A program made the position numbers and the translations under genes. A stretch of DNA of 64,000 nt from Paenibacillus sp. 32352 (GTDB lineage: Bacteria > Bacillota > Bacilli > Paenibacillales > NBRC-103111), in contig NZ_MZNT01000014.1 in the NCBI RefSeq assembly GCF_002042965.1, forward strand, positions 124,001 through 188,000, given 5' to 3'. Below the pieces are notes generated by a model that saw nothing but the letters and a program-made list of their open reading frames with translations, had not been told where the DNA came from and ran no database searches. Below, in pieces: positions 7,182 through 16,040 of the stretch. The stretch's first letter is position 1, and each line of letters starts with the position of its first letter.

Positions 7182-8537
7182 TTACACTGTGTTCAATTCC
7201 ATTTGATCTTCCTCGTCCCGGTTGAACGACTCTCGGTCGAACTCCCCTTCGGAGTTGGCGATAACCAGGGAGCATACGGTTGTACCTGTTGCGTTGACCG
7301 CCGTACGGCCCATATCTACCACAGCATCGATAGCCAATACAAGACCCAAGCCTTCAACCGGCAAGCCTAATGCGGTCAATACGACTGTAGTCGAGATGGC
7401 AGCTGGTCCTGGCACCCCGGCAACACCGATAGAAGAAATCATGCTTACCAATACGATAAGGATATACTCGGAAATACCGAGTGGAATGTTATATACACGC
7501 GCTACGAAAATAGCTACTACAGCAGGCCATACGCCGCCGCAGCCGTTCATGTTCATCGTTGCTCCCAATGGGGCGACGAAGCTTGCAATACGCGGAGATA
7601 CGCGAAGTCTCTTCGTAATAACTTCCATATTTACCGGCAAAGTAACGTAGCTGCTGCGTGTTGTGAAAGCTACAGCAATCGTAGGATACGCTTTGCGGAA
7701 AAACTTGATTGGATTCACCTTCGCGATAAAAGAAACCATGCCGCCGAATGTAATAATGAAGTGAAGCAGCAGCGCTACATAAGTGGCTGCAATAACTTTT
7801 ACAAGCGGAGCCAGCGTTTCGAGGCCGTATTTGGCCGCCATGGCACCGATCAAAGCGTACACGCCGTAAGGAGTTAGACGAATAATGTATTTGGTAACCT
7901 GATGCATCACTTGTGCAAAAGATTCGATAAACTGTTTTACAGGCTGAACGATTTCAGGCTTCTTGCCTCCCACCTGCACCATAGCAATAGCTACGAAGAT
8001 CGAGAATACAAGGACCGGAACTACCTTACCTCCGGCCATATCACCGATAGGATTGGTCGGAACTAAGTCCAGAATAACCTGCGAGAACGTCGGGATATCA
8101 CGAGGCTTGAACGTCTTAGGAACCTCTTGGGCGATACCTGAGCCCGGATCGAAAATCAAAGCTACAATCAAACCGATAAGAGCGGCAATCCCTGTCGTGA
8201 TAAAGAACAAGGAGATCGTCTTCAAGCCGATTTTGCGCAAATGGCCCAGGCTTGAAATCGATGTAATACTATTGATGACGAGTACGACAACCAGCGGAAT
8301 TACCAGCATTTTGACTAGATTGACGTAAATCGTACCGATCGTGCTTACGCTTACCGCACTAAGCTTGTAAGTGTTGAAGAAAATCCCTGCGATAAGTCCC
8401 AGGGCAAGGGCGAGAAGTACCCGGTTACCGAACCCTACGCGCTTTTTCCCCAAGAAGTAAAGAATACCGATAATGACTAATGAAACAAGCAAGCTTACCC
8501 AGTTCGTTTGAAACGCGGTAACCAAGTTGTTATTCAC
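7182..8537 (-). CDS. Dicarboxylate/amino acid:cation symporter (DAACS family)
   Basis: 451 residues from a GTG at 8537, 8 nt after AAGGGGA; the TTG at 8555 would overlap the ribosome binding site. Eight or more membrane helices span the protein. The substrate-binding hairpin region reads FTTRSSYVTLPVNMEVITKR and ATMNMNGCGGVWPAVVAIF, followed by GVAGVPGPAAISTTVVL and the DAVVDMGRTAVNATGTTV motif of transmembrane helices 7-8, the classical DAACS signature with the Asp/Arg pair (D-x3-R) that binds the carboxylate. Na+ or H+ drives uptake of glutamate, aspartate, dicarboxylates or, in the TcyP branch, cystine. Which of these applies is not decided by the motifs seen. It is monocistronic. Confidence 0.88.
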   Translation of the reverse strand: MNNNLVTAFQTNWVSLLVSLVIIGILYFLGKKRVGFGNRVLLALALGLIAGIFFNTYKLSAVSVSTIGTIYVNLVKMLVIPLVVVLVINSITSISSLGHLRKIGLKTISLFFITTGIAALIGLIVALIFDPGSGIAQEVPKTFKPRDIPTFSQVILDLVPTNPIGDMAGGKVVPVLVFSIFVAIAMVQVGGKKPEIVQPVKQFIESFAQVMHQVTKYIIRLTPYGVYALIGAMAAKYGLETLAPLVKVIAATYVALLLHFIITFGGMVSFIAKVNPIKFFRKAYPTIAVAFTTRSSYVTLPVNMEVITKRLRVSPRIASFVAPLGATMNMNGCGGVWPAVVAIFVARVYNIPLGISEYILIVLVSMISSIGVAGVPGPAAISTTVVLTALGLPVEGLGLVLAIDAVVDMGRTAVNATGTTVCSLVIANSEGEFDRESFNRDEEDQMELNTV

Positions 8538-8856
8538 GCGACCCATCCCCTTCAATTCCCTACTATTTTAGTAGGATTTATGCGATACAAGAATAATACT
8601 TCCATCGAATACAACTGTCAAGAATATTTTTTCAAAAAACTATTTTGTCAAGTTTTCCTAAAATGCCAGAAACAGAAGCGCAATTCGGAGGAAGGTACTG
8701 AGCTTATCGAGGGTCTGTATTACCATCTTACGACGGGGATCTTGATTAAGAACCTTCCCCGCTGCAGCCGCCGCTATAAAAATGAGGCCGGTTACAAAAA
8801 AATATGCCGGGCGGTACCGCCTTAAAGGCTCGTACTGCACGGCTATGCTTCATTCT
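8538..8856. other. Intergenic region between DAACS and MmyB-type genes
   Basis: About 320 bp upstream of the symporter. It should hold the symporter promoter (AT-rich stretch near 8560-8650). Short frames here lack ribosome binding sites. No repeat, RNA motif or operator was recognised. Confidence 0.5.
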
Positions 8857-9714
8857 TTAGGAGCCGCTCAAGACGGCTTTGCGTTCCATTAATCGTTTGA
8901 TTTTGGCTTCTGTGGACGTATCCGGTGCAGGAGTGTAAATGCTGCAGCGCAAATCGGCGTCCCCCTGCACCTGCAAGGAGGTGAGGTGGAACAGCATCTT
9001 GCCCGCTTTGGCATGGCGGAATTCGATCAATACCTCGGGGGCCGAGCTCACCGTGCTCCGCTCCCACAAGGAATGAAACTCGGGATGCAGCGACTTCATT
9101 TCCTCGAGAAATTGCTCATACCACTCGTCATCGACATACTGGCCGTAATAGGAGCGGAATATGGAGAGAAAGCCGCTCGCAAAATGCTCCCAGTTGACGG
9201 CCAGGCTGCGAAATTCCTTTCGGGTAAACAGCAGGCGGATGATATTGCGCTGCTCCACCGGCACTTGGTCAAAGTCCAGAAAAACGTGGGAGGCCGCCTG
9301 GTTCCATCCCACAATCTGGAACCGCCTGTCCGAAATGATGGTGGGACAATTGCGCAGCTCCTGCAAGATCGTCTGCAGCGAAGGACTGATTCTCGGCTGA
9401 TCCTCTTGAAGGAAACTGGCTCCGGATCCGGTATCCAGAGCCAGAGAAAACAAATATTTGCGCTCGTCTACCGTCAGCCTTAAAGCCGTGGCTACACAAT
9501 CCAGAACCGAGGCGGATACTTTAATATCCCTTCCCTGCTCCAGCCAGGTGTACCAGGTCGCACTGACCCCTGCCAGCTGAGCAACCTCTTCTCTTCGCAG
9601 CCCCGGCGTCCTTCTTCGGCTTCCCGATACCAAGCCTGCGGATTCCGGTGTTATTTTGGCACGTTGGGCCTTCAAGAAAGCCGACAACGCTTGAAGCCTG
9701 GTCTGATGATTCAT
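8857..9714 (-). CDS. XRE-family regulator with MmyB-like ligand-binding domain
   Basis: 285 residues from the ATG at 9714, preceded by AAAGGGCGG with a 7-nt spacer. The N-terminal HTH reads RTPGLRREEVAQLAGVSATW and YTWLEQGRDIKVSASVLD, the typical start of MmyB-type regulators. The remaining 200 residues (from about SLQTILQELRNCPTIISDRR and WNQAA onward) match the MmyB ligand-binding PAS-like domain, which in Actinobacteria binds fatty acids. The gene is divergent from a FabF-like synthase 133 bp away, so fatty-acid sensing and control of that gene is a reasonable inference. Confidence 0.88.
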   Translation of the reverse strand: MNHQTRLQALSAFLKAQRAKITPESAGLVSGSRRRTPGLRREEVAQLAGVSATWYTWLEQGRDIKVSASVLDCVATALRLTVDERKYLFSLALDTGSGASFLQEDQPRISPSLQTILQELRNCPTIISDRRFQIVGWNQAASHVFLDFDQVPVEQRNIIRLLFTRKEFRSLAVNWEHFASGFLSIFRSYYGQYVDDEWYEQFLEEMKSLHPEFHSLWERSTVSSAPEVLIEFRHAKAGKMLFHLTSLQVQGDADLRCSIYTPAPDTSTEAKIKRLMERKAVLSGS

Positions 9715-9847
9715 ACAATGTCCGCCCTTTCCCATGAACAAGCTGTTATCATGGTACCTATTATACTAGTATAAACTACAACTTGTAATAGGATAAATCA
9801 TATGACATCATAGGGGACATCACAATCTATCGAAAGGGTGAATGACA

Positions 9848-11086
9848 ATGGAACGCGTAGTGATTACGGGAATGGGAGTGATTTCTCCGCTCGGGAATGA
9901 TGTTGACCAGTTCTGGGGCCGTCTGATCCGGGGCGAGTCGGGCATTTCCCTTATTGATACCTTCGATTGCTCCAGGCAAAAAGCCAAAATCGCCGGGCTC
10001 GTCCGCGATTTTGACGCCGAAGCCCGCTTCGGGCGCAAGGAGGCCAGGCAGATGGACCGCTTCTGCCAATTTGCTCTGGCGGCAGCCGAGCAAGCCTTGA
10101 ACGATGCGGCGCTTCCGCTTGACCAAGTGGATCATGAACGATTCGGAGTGTATGTCGGCTCGGGAATCGGCGGCATCCAGACGCTGCTTGACCAGGACGC
10201 CATTCTGAAGGAACGTGGTCCTGAACGGGTAAGCCCTTCTCTGGTGCCGATGATGATTTCGAATATGGCTGCCGCCACGATCAGCATGAAATTCAACGCA
10301 TTGGGTCCCACTTTATCTCCTGTGACCGCATGCTCTATTGGCAATACCGCCATAGGGGAAGCGATGCGCCTGATCCGGTACGGGGGAGCGGATGTGATAT
10401 TGGCAGGCGGCACAGAGGCCGCTATTACGGAGATATCGCTCGCCAGCTTCGGCAATGCCACCGCCGTGTCCACCCGCAATGAGGAACCGGCGCGCGCGAG
10501 CCGTCCTTTCGACGCGGGACGGGACGGATTCGTCATGGCCGAGGGAGCCGGCATTCTCGTGCTGGAAAGCTTAAGCCATGCGCTCAGCCGAAATGCCCGT
10601 ATTTATGCGGAGGTTATCGGCTATGGAGCAAGCTCCGACGCCTATCATCGGGTGGCGACTCATCCAGAAGGCATAGGCGCTTACCAAGCGATGAAATCGG
10701 CACTGCGCGAGGCCGGCGTGGAGCCGGGGGACGTAGATGTCATCAGCGCTCATGCCACCAGCACCGAGGCCGGCGATAAATCGGAAACTCTCGCCATCAA
10801 GAGGCTGTTCGGAGATGCGGCTCACCGCGTTCCTGTCACAGCCAATAAATCCATGCTTGGGCATATGCTCGGAGCCGCCGGCGGCGTCGAGGCGATCGCT
10901 TTGGTTAAGAGCCTGCAGGAAGGCATAATTCCTCCGACGATCAACCAGGAGCAGCCTGACCCTGTCTGCGACTTGGACTACGTGCCGAATGTGGCCCGCC
11001 GGGCGGATCTGACTATCGGGATATCCAATTCTTTCGGCTTCGGCGGCCATAATGCCGTCATTGTCCTGAAGAGCTACAAGGAATAA
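9848..11086 (+). CDS. fabF: FabF-like beta-ketoacyl-ACP synthase II
   Basis: 412 residues from the ATG at 9848, chosen over the ATG at 9842 because GGGTGA then lies 6 nt away rather than abutting. The fold starts MERVVITGMGVISPLGNDVD. The Cys-His-His triad is intact: Cys162 in SPVTACSIGNTAIG, His302 in ISAHATSTEAGD and His339 in ANKSMLGHMLGAAGG. The enzyme condenses malonyl-ACP with acyl-ACP in fatty acid elongation. The nucleophile context (TACSIGNTAIG) differs from the housekeeping TACASGTNAIG, and there is no acpP, fabH or fabD beside it. It may therefore be a second or specialised synthase, controlled by the divergent MmyB-type regulator. Confidence 0.9.
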   Translation: MERVVITGMGVISPLGNDVDQFWGRLIRGESGISLIDTFDCSRQKAKIAGLVRDFDAEARFGRKEARQMDRFCQFALAAAEQALNDAALPLDQVDHERFGVYVGSGIGGIQTLLDQDAILKERGPERVSPSLVPMMISNMAAATISMKFNALGPTLSPVTACSIGNTAIGEAMRLIRYGGADVILAGGTEAAITEISLASFGNATAVSTRNEEPARASRPFDAGRDGFVMAEGAGILVLESLSHALSRNARIYAEVIGYGASSDAYHRVATHPEGIGAYQAMKSALREAGVEPGDVDVISAHATSTEAGDKSETLAIKRLFGDAAHRVPVTANKSMLGHMLGAAGGVEAIALVKSLQEGIIPPTINQEQPDPVCDLDYVPNVARRADLTIGISNSFGFGGHNAVIVLKSYKE

Positions 11087-11119
11087 ACATGGAAAGGCAT
11101 CCGGGCAGGCCCGGGTGCC

Positions 11120-11770
11120 TTATACCTGCCGGGCCTCCAGACGCCGGGCCACCACGGACAGCGCATAATTGACCACGAAGTACATCAATGCTGTCATCAG
11201 CAGGGTCGGAATAACGAAATTCACATTTTGCCCGTTAATGATCTGAGCATTATGCATCAGCTCGGCCAAAGAAATCACGACCGCGAGCGAAGTGTCCTTC
11301 AGCAGCGAGATAAACTGGCTGACCATCGGCGGCATCATCCGGCGCAGCGCCTGCGGCAGCACGATGTTCCATAGCGTTTGGGTATAGCTCATGCCCGAGG
11401 AACGGGCCGCCTCGATCTGCCCTTTATCGATGGAATTCAGCCCGCCGCGCACAATCTCCGAAATCATGGCCGCCTCGAAGACGGTTAGTGCGGCTATCGC
11501 CGCATGCTCGATGCTGAGCTTCAACCCTACCTCCGGGAGAGCAAAGTAGGTGAAGAAAATAATTAGCAGCAGCGGCAGATTACGGATCACTTCCACGCAA
11601 ACCGCGGTCAGCTGCGAAGCGACCGGCAGCCTCGTATAACGGATTGTGCCAAGGAGACATCCGATGATGAAGCTGAGCACTATGGCGATAAAAGCGACTC
11701 TTATCGTCACTCCCAGTCCTTCAAGCAAAAACCGGATATGATCCCACGTATAGGCCCCCGCAAAATCCAT
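11120..11770 (-). CDS. glnP: Polar amino acid ABC transporter permease (second)
   Basis: 216 residues with about five membrane helices and the EAA loop AARSSGMSYTQTLWNIVLPQ (residues about 135-155) that docks on the ATPase. HisM/GlnP family. Last gene of a four-gene minus-strand operon in the order ATPase, binding protein, permease, permease, the same order as glnQ-glnH-glnM-glnP in B. subtilis. The ATG at 11770 follows AGGAGGTGAGAG. Substrate is likely glutamine or glutamate; other polar amino acids are possible. Confidence 0.85.
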   Translation of the reverse strand: MDFAGAYTWDHIRFLLEGLGVTIRVAFIAIVLSFIIGCLLGTIRYTRLPVASQLTAVCVEVIRNLPLLLIIFFTYFALPEVGLKLSIEHAAIAALTVFEAAMISEIVRGGLNSIDKGQIEAARSSGMSYTQTLWNIVLPQALRRMMPPMVSQFISLLKDTSLAVVISLAELMHNAQIINGQNVNFVIPTLLMTALMYFVVNYALSVVARRLEARQV

Positions 11771-11796
11771 GCTCTCTCACCTCCTTTTGTCCCCGG

Positions 11797-12456
11797 CTAA
11801 TGAGCTCTCGCCATCCTGCGTTCCAAGTAAGCGACCCCGAAGCTGAGCGGAATCGTAATCAGCAAATAAAACACCGCCACAAAAATATACACACTGAACG
11901 TAACGAACGACTTGGTTGAAATCAGGTCCGCGTAGTACATCAAGTCCAAGCCCGCGACGACGCTAAGCACGGATGAATTTTTCACCAGGTTCAGAAACTG
12001 ATTTCCCAGCGCCGGAATGACCATTTTCATGGCTTGAGGCAGGACGATATGTCCCATCGTTTGGCCGTAGGTAAGTCCGGAAGAACGGGCCGCCTCGGTC
12101 TGCCCCTTGGGCACCGCTTGAATGCCCGCCCGTACCGCTTCCGCTATGAAAGCCGCCGTATAAATCGTCAAGCCCAGCGTCCCCGCGGCAAATCCGCTTA
12201 AGCTTATGCCCAGCGCCGAAGGACCGAGGAAGAACAGGAAGACGATCAGCAGAATCGGGAGGTTGCGGATAAATTCGACATACGCGGTACCGAGCCAGTT
12301 AAGAGGCTTGACGGGAGAAATCCGCATCACGGCTATCAGGGTCCCCAGCAGAAAGCTTCCGACCAGCGCGATCACGCTTGCCTGCAAGGTGTTGAGGAAG
12401 CCTTCTAAGTACAAATCCCAGTACTTCCATAAAATATGGAATTGGATGGCATCCAT
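11797..12456 (-). CDS. glnM: Polar amino acid ABC transporter permease (first)
   Basis: 219 residues from the ATG at 12456, which follows AAAGGAGG; the frame extends upstream to 12516 but without a site. It has about five membrane helices and an EAA loop, AARSSGLTYGQTMGHIVLPQ. It forms a heterodimeric channel with the product of the next gene, 26 bp away. Same HisM/GlnP family as its neighbour but clearly a different sequence, as expected for paired permeases. Confidence 0.85.
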   Translation of the reverse strand: MDAIQFHILWKYWDLYLEGFLNTLQASVIALVGSFLLGTLIAVMRISPVKPLNWLGTAYVEFIRNLPILLIVFLFFLGPSALGISLSGFAAGTLGLTIYTAAFIAEAVRAGIQAVPKGQTEAARSSGLTYGQTMGHIVLPQAMKMVIPALGNQFLNLVKNSSVLSVVAGLDLMYYADLISTKSFVTFSVYIFVAVFYLLITIPLSFGVAYLERRMARAH

Positions 12457-12539
12457 CGCTGTCTCCTCCTTTCTTACCGGCGTTGAATGAAAAGGATGAA
12501 CAGCCTGGAAGACCATCCACCCTTTCCAAATTCAAATGC

Positions 12540-13385
12540 CTATTTGGCTGGCTTCTCTCCAATCCATTTTTCATACAGCTTGTCGTACTCGCCGCTGGAT
12601 TTCATCGCCTTGAGGAAATCATTGACGTAGGTCACAAATTCCGTATCGCCCTTCCGGATTGCTATGCCGTAAGGCTCATCGGTGAAGGTTCCTTCCGTGA
12701 CCTGGTAATTCGGGTCCTGCTTGGTCATCCCGTACAGGATAGCATTATCCGTTGTCAGGGCATCGCCTTGACCCGCTTTTAACGCCGTGAATGCTTCCTG
12801 GTAATTTTCAAACTCCAATACCGTAGCGTCCGGAGCCTTCTCGCGAATATTTTGCGCCGACGTAGAGCCCTTGGCTGTGAGCACCTTCATGCCTTTCTTA
12901 ATATCGGCTATCGACTTGATCGGACTGCCTTTCTTGACCAGCAGTGATTGGCCGGCTTTAAAGTAAACATCCGAAAAATCGACCTCCTGCTTTCGTTCCT
13001 CGGTAATGGTCATCGTGGCGATGATCATATCGATATCCCCGTTTTTCAGCATCGGGATCCGTGTCTTTGAGGTAACCTCCTTCAGCTCCAGCTTGTTTTC
13101 GTCCCCGAGCACCTTCTTGGCTAAAGCCTTTGCAATATCGATATCGAAGCCTTCCACGACGCCTGTTCCCGGGTCCTTCAGCCCGAACAGCTTGGTGTCA
13201 TACTTTACCCCTACGACCAGCTTGCCGCGCTTCTTAATCTCATCCAACGTTTTCCCGGCTGTGTTGGCCGAATTCGGGGCCGGTCCGCCCCCCTGCTCCT
13301 TCGCTCCGCATCCCGCCGCTACCAGTGCCAGCATCGTTAGCAGCACCAGCATAGTGAATCCCAGCTTCTTTCTCCTCATCCGCAT
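12540..13385 (-). CDS. glnH: Polar amino acid ABC transporter substrate-binding lipoprotein
   Basis: 281 residues. The signal peptide ends in a lipobox, ALVAAGC (Cys about residue 26), so the protein is anchored in the outer leaflet of the membrane. The mature part has the SBP_bac_3 fold: KRGKLVVGVKYDTKLFGLKD near the start, GFDIDIAKALAKK, MIIATMTITEERKQEVDFSD, and TDNAILYGM in the second lobe. The family binds glutamine, glutamate or other polar amino acids. The first ATG at 13385 follows GAGGAG. It lies between the ATPase and permease genes. Confidence 0.88.
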   Translation of the reverse strand: MRMRRKKLGFTMLVLLTMLALVAAGCGAKEQGGGPAPNSANTAGKTLDEIKKRGKLVVGVKYDTKLFGLKDPGTGVVEGFDIDIAKALAKKVLGDENKLELKEVTSKTRIPMLKNGDIDMIIATMTITEERKQEVDFSDVYFKAGQSLLVKKGSPIKSIADIKKGMKVLTAKGSTSAQNIREKAPDATVLEFENYQEAFTALKAGQGDALTTDNAILYGMTKQDPNYQVTEGTFTDEPYGIAIRKGDTEFVTYVNDFLKAMKSSGEYDKLYEKWIGEKPAK

Positions 13386-13400
13386 TGACCCGTCTCCTCT

Positions 13401-14135
13401 CTATGATCCTTGTTGTAACAACCGTTTAAGGAACAACTGTGCCCTTTCTTCACGAGGCTTGGAAAAAAAGGCATTAGGCTCCGACTCCTCGACAATCTGC
13501 CCCTGATCCATAAATACGATCCGGTCGGCCGCCTCGCGGGCAAAGCCCATTTCATGAGTGACCACTACCATCGTCATCCCCTCATGCGCCAAGGCTTTAA
13601 TGACATCCAGCACTTCTCCGATCATCTCGGGGTCCAGAGCCGAGGTCGGCTCATCGAACAGCATGATCTGGGGCTTCATGGCAAGTCCTCGGGCAATAGC
13701 CACCCGCTGCTGCTGTCCCCCGGACAGCTCGGAGGGATAGGCCTTCGCTTTATCGGGAATACCTACCTTCTCGAGATACAGCATGGCGGTTCGCTCCGCT
13801 TCATCCCGGCTGAGCTTAAGCACCTTGATCGGGGCAAGCGTAATATTGTCCATCACCGTTTTGTGGGGGTACAGATTGAAGTGCTGGAACACCATCCCGA
13901 TATTTCGCCTTAATCGGTTGACATCTGTTTTCTTGTCATGGAGCTTGGCGCCTGCAACGTGCAGCTCCCCGTCCGTTATTGCCTCCAGACGATTGATGCA
14001 GCGAAGGAGGGTGCTTTTACCGGAGCCGGACGGACCTATAATGACGACCACTTCGCCCTGTTGAATCGATAAGTTAATGTCCTTTAATACATGAAACGGC
14101 CCATAGTGCTTGTTGACATTGCGAAATTCAATCAT
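13401..14135 (-). CDS. glnQ: Polar amino acid ABC transporter ATPase
   Basis: 244 residues, first gene of the operon. Motifs in order: Walker A GPSGSGKST (about residue 34), Q-loop NIGMVFQHFNLYPHKTV, signature LSGGQQQRVAIARGLAMKPQ, Walker B IMLFDEPTSALDPEM, and the switch His in VVVTHEMGF. It energises uptake by the two downstream permeases. The ATG at 14135 follows AGGAGGTG. A SigA promoter lies upstream at 14190-14218. Confidence 0.9.
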   Translation of the reverse strand: MIEFRNVNKHYGPFHVLKDINLSIQQGEVVVIIGPSGSGKSTLLRCINRLEAITDGELHVAGAKLHDKKTDVNRLRRNIGMVFQHFNLYPHKTVMDNITLAPIKVLKLSRDEAERTAMLYLEKVGIPDKAKAYPSELSGGQQQRVAIARGLAMKPQIMLFDEPTSALDPEMIGEVLDVIKALAHEGMTMVVVTHEMGFAREAADRIVFMDQGQIVEESEPNAFFSKPREERAQLFLKRLLQQGS

Positions 14136-14470
14136 AGGTCACCTCCTGCCATTGAGGTAGTTTTCCTTACACCAATATAACGTTACTCCCTTATACGGAG
14201 AGCAACAGGTATTTACAAGTTATTACCCAAACGGGAAAAGTATGACACCCGGAAGCGTTTTTGTCCTGCTGGCTTCATTTTTTGGCTCATGATATTCTTC
14301 AGCAGAACGGTTTCGGTTCGTCATTTTATAGAGGAGGACGTCGTGCTTCATGGCTTGATTCTCCAACCCTTATTCAACATATTCGCTATGCGGAATGGGC
14401 AAATTGTATGTGTGCGATTGGACGGAGATCTGCCTCGCATAAAAAGCTTAGAAAAGGACGAGATGACATC
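14136..14470. other. Divergent intergenic region, glnQ and azoR
   Basis: About 335 bp between divergent genes. The glnQ promoter is at 14190-14218. The azoR side contains an open frame that is not coding-like; I saw no distinct azoR promoter or operator and no TnrA box matching TGTnA-N7-TnACA. Confidence 0.45.
14190..14218 (-). promoter_or_regulatory. SigA-type promoter of the glnQHMP operon
   Basis: Minus-strand TTGTAA (14213-14218) and TATAAG (14190-14195) with a 17-nt spacer, 55 bp upstream of the glnQ start. Confidence 0.65.
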
Positions 14471-15106
14471 ATGGCTACTTTACTTCATATTATCGCGCAC
14501 CCTAACGATGAGACCCAGTCCTTCAGCATGGCGGCCGGGAATGCTTTCGTTCAAGCCTACCGCGAAGCCAACCCGCAAGATGAAGTCATTCATCTGGATT
14601 TGTATAAGGCCCATATCCCTCACATTGACGCCGACGTATTCAGCGGCTGGGGCAAGCTCCGTTCCGGCAAGGAGCTGAGCACCTTGTCTGCGGAAGAGAA
14701 GTCCAAGGTCAGCCGGTTAAATGAGCTTGTTGACCAATTTGTCGCCGCGGATAAATATGTATTCATTACGCCTATGTGGAACTTCTCTTACCCTCCGATC
14801 ATGAAAGCTTACATCGATGCCGTTTGTGTGGCAGGGAAGACATTCAAGTACACGCCAGAGGGGCCGGTAGGGCTGCTTCCAACGAAAAAAGCGCTGCATA
14901 TCCAAGCGCGCGGCGGCGTGTATTCCACTCCTCCGATGTCGGATATAGAGATGGGACATCGCCATCTGGCCGCTATCATGCAATTTTTCGGAATTAAGGA
15001 TTTTCAAGGTTTATTTATTGAAGGACACAACCAATATCCAGACCGCGCAGCAGCCATAAAGCAGGAAGCAATCGATAAAGCTGTCGCACTGGCCAAATCG
15101 TTCTGA
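14471..15106 (+). CDS. azoR: FMN-dependent NADH-azoreductase (AzoR type)
   Basis: 211 residues from the ATG at 14471; the open frame reaches back to 14261, but that part is not protein-like. Flavodoxin-like fold: the FMN phosphate loop region is LLHIIAHPNDETQSFSMAAG, then PMWNFSYPPIMKAYIDAVC and IQARGGVYST, the conserved AzoR segments. These enzymes use NADH to reduce quinones, azo dyes and nitro compounds and protect from electrophiles. AAAGGA lies 12 nt upstream, a long spacer. The gene is monocistronic; a hairpin without a clear T tract follows at 15122-15148. Confidence 0.87.
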   Translation: MATLLHIIAHPNDETQSFSMAAGNAFVQAYREANPQDEVIHLDLYKAHIPHIDADVFSGWGKLRSGKELSTLSAEEKSKVSRLNELVDQFVAADKYVFITPMWNFSYPPIMKAYIDAVCVAGKTFKYTPEGPVGLLPTKKALHIQARGGVYSTPPMSDIEMGHRHLAAIMQFFGIKDFQGLFIEGHNQYPDRAAAIKQEAIDKAVALAKSF

Positions 15107-15202
15107 TCAATGAGGTTCAAGGAGCACTGTTCCGCGAGGGACAGTGCTTACTGCCATTTGTCATATCAATTTTCTTCATTCGACGCACCGGTATGTGAAA
15201 TG

Positions 15203-15231
15203 AAAAAAAGAGCCCTTTTTGCATAAAGGGC
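15203..15231 (-). terminator. Intrinsic terminator of the nitroreductase gene
   Basis: Minus-strand GGGCCCTTT pairs with AAAGGGCTC across a short loop and is followed by seven T residues, 18 bp after the nitroreductase stop. Confidence 0.75.
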
Positions 15232-15248
15232 CCCTCCTCAACTCAATA

Positions 15249-15866
15249 TTAGAAGCTTTCGCGAATCACTTGCTGCTCCAGAGGGAGCCGATCGGTCGGA
15301 CGGCCTGGAACGGCTGCTTTCCCAATTGGAATCACCATCACCGGAACGTAGCGATCCGGAATGTTCAGTTCTTTTATCAGAGCATCCCGGTCATATCCGC
15401 CCATCGGTACCGTATCGTAGCCTTTGGCTTTGGCTGCGAGCATCAGCTGCATAGCGGCCAGCGATGCATTGCGTATCGCTTCGTCACGGGCCAGGACAGG
15501 ATTGTTCTCATAAGCACTGTTAATTTGTCCGAGCATCAAATCACGGATTTGCTCGGTCGCCTGCCCGTACACGGTAGGAGCAACCAGATTGGCCTGAAGA
15601 TCCCCCAACACCACGACGACGGCGGAAGCATCGACGGTTTGCTTTTGGTTATAAGTAATCGGAAGCAATCGTTCTTTGTTGGCTTGCTCGGTAACCACCA
15701 AAAAACGCCAGTGCTGCAGGTTCCATGAAGAGGGGGCACTGGCGGCAAGCGACAGGATTTCATTTAACTCCGCTTCGGGAATTGAAACACCCGGTTGAAA
15801 TTGCCGAACGGACCGGCGGCTTCGGATCGTCTCTTCCGCCGTCATGTGTTGTTCAGTATGACTCAT
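15249..15866 (-). CDS. Nitroreductase-family FMN oxidoreductase
   Basis: 205 residues from the ATG at 15866, which follows TTAGGAGTG by a good distance; the frame upstream to 16025 has no site. The FMN-binding start EETIRSRRSVRQFQPGVSIP and SLAASAPSSWNLQHWRFLVV are the classical nitroreductase motifs, followed by LMLAAKAKGYDTVPMGGYDR and VMVIPIGKAA. Members reduce nitroaromatics, quinones or flavins with NAD(P)H. With the azoreductase 140 bp away it forms a convergent pair of redox-detoxifying enzymes, but the two are not co-transcribed. Confidence 0.87.
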   Translation of the reverse strand: MSHTEQHMTAEETIRSRRSVRQFQPGVSIPEAELNEILSLAASAPSSWNLQHWRFLVVTEQANKERLLPITYNQKQTVDASAVVVVLGDLQANLVAPTVYGQATEQIRDLMLGQINSAYENNPVLARDEAIRNASLAAMQLMLAAKAKGYDTVPMGGYDRDALIKELNIPDRYVPVMVIPIGKAAVPGRPTDRLPLEQQVIRESF

Positions 15867-15997
15867 GCGCTGTTCACTCCTAAGGTTATGAAGGTATAAG
15901 CGTAAAATAGCCTCAACGTCTTGCAGCGTTCGCAATCCTCCATAGGGTCGCCACGATGCCTTCCATTCATGCGGATTCCCTTCGTACAGCTTTTGGA

Positions 15998-16035
15998 CAA
16001 AAAGAAACAGCCTCCCTTTTACCAAGGGAAGCCGC
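15998..16035 (-). terminator. Intrinsic terminator of the chemoreceptor gene
   Basis: Minus-strand CGGCTTCCCTT pairs with AAGGGAGGCTG across a short loop and runs into TTTCTTTTT. Confidence 0.7.
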
Positions 16036-16040
16036 TTCGA

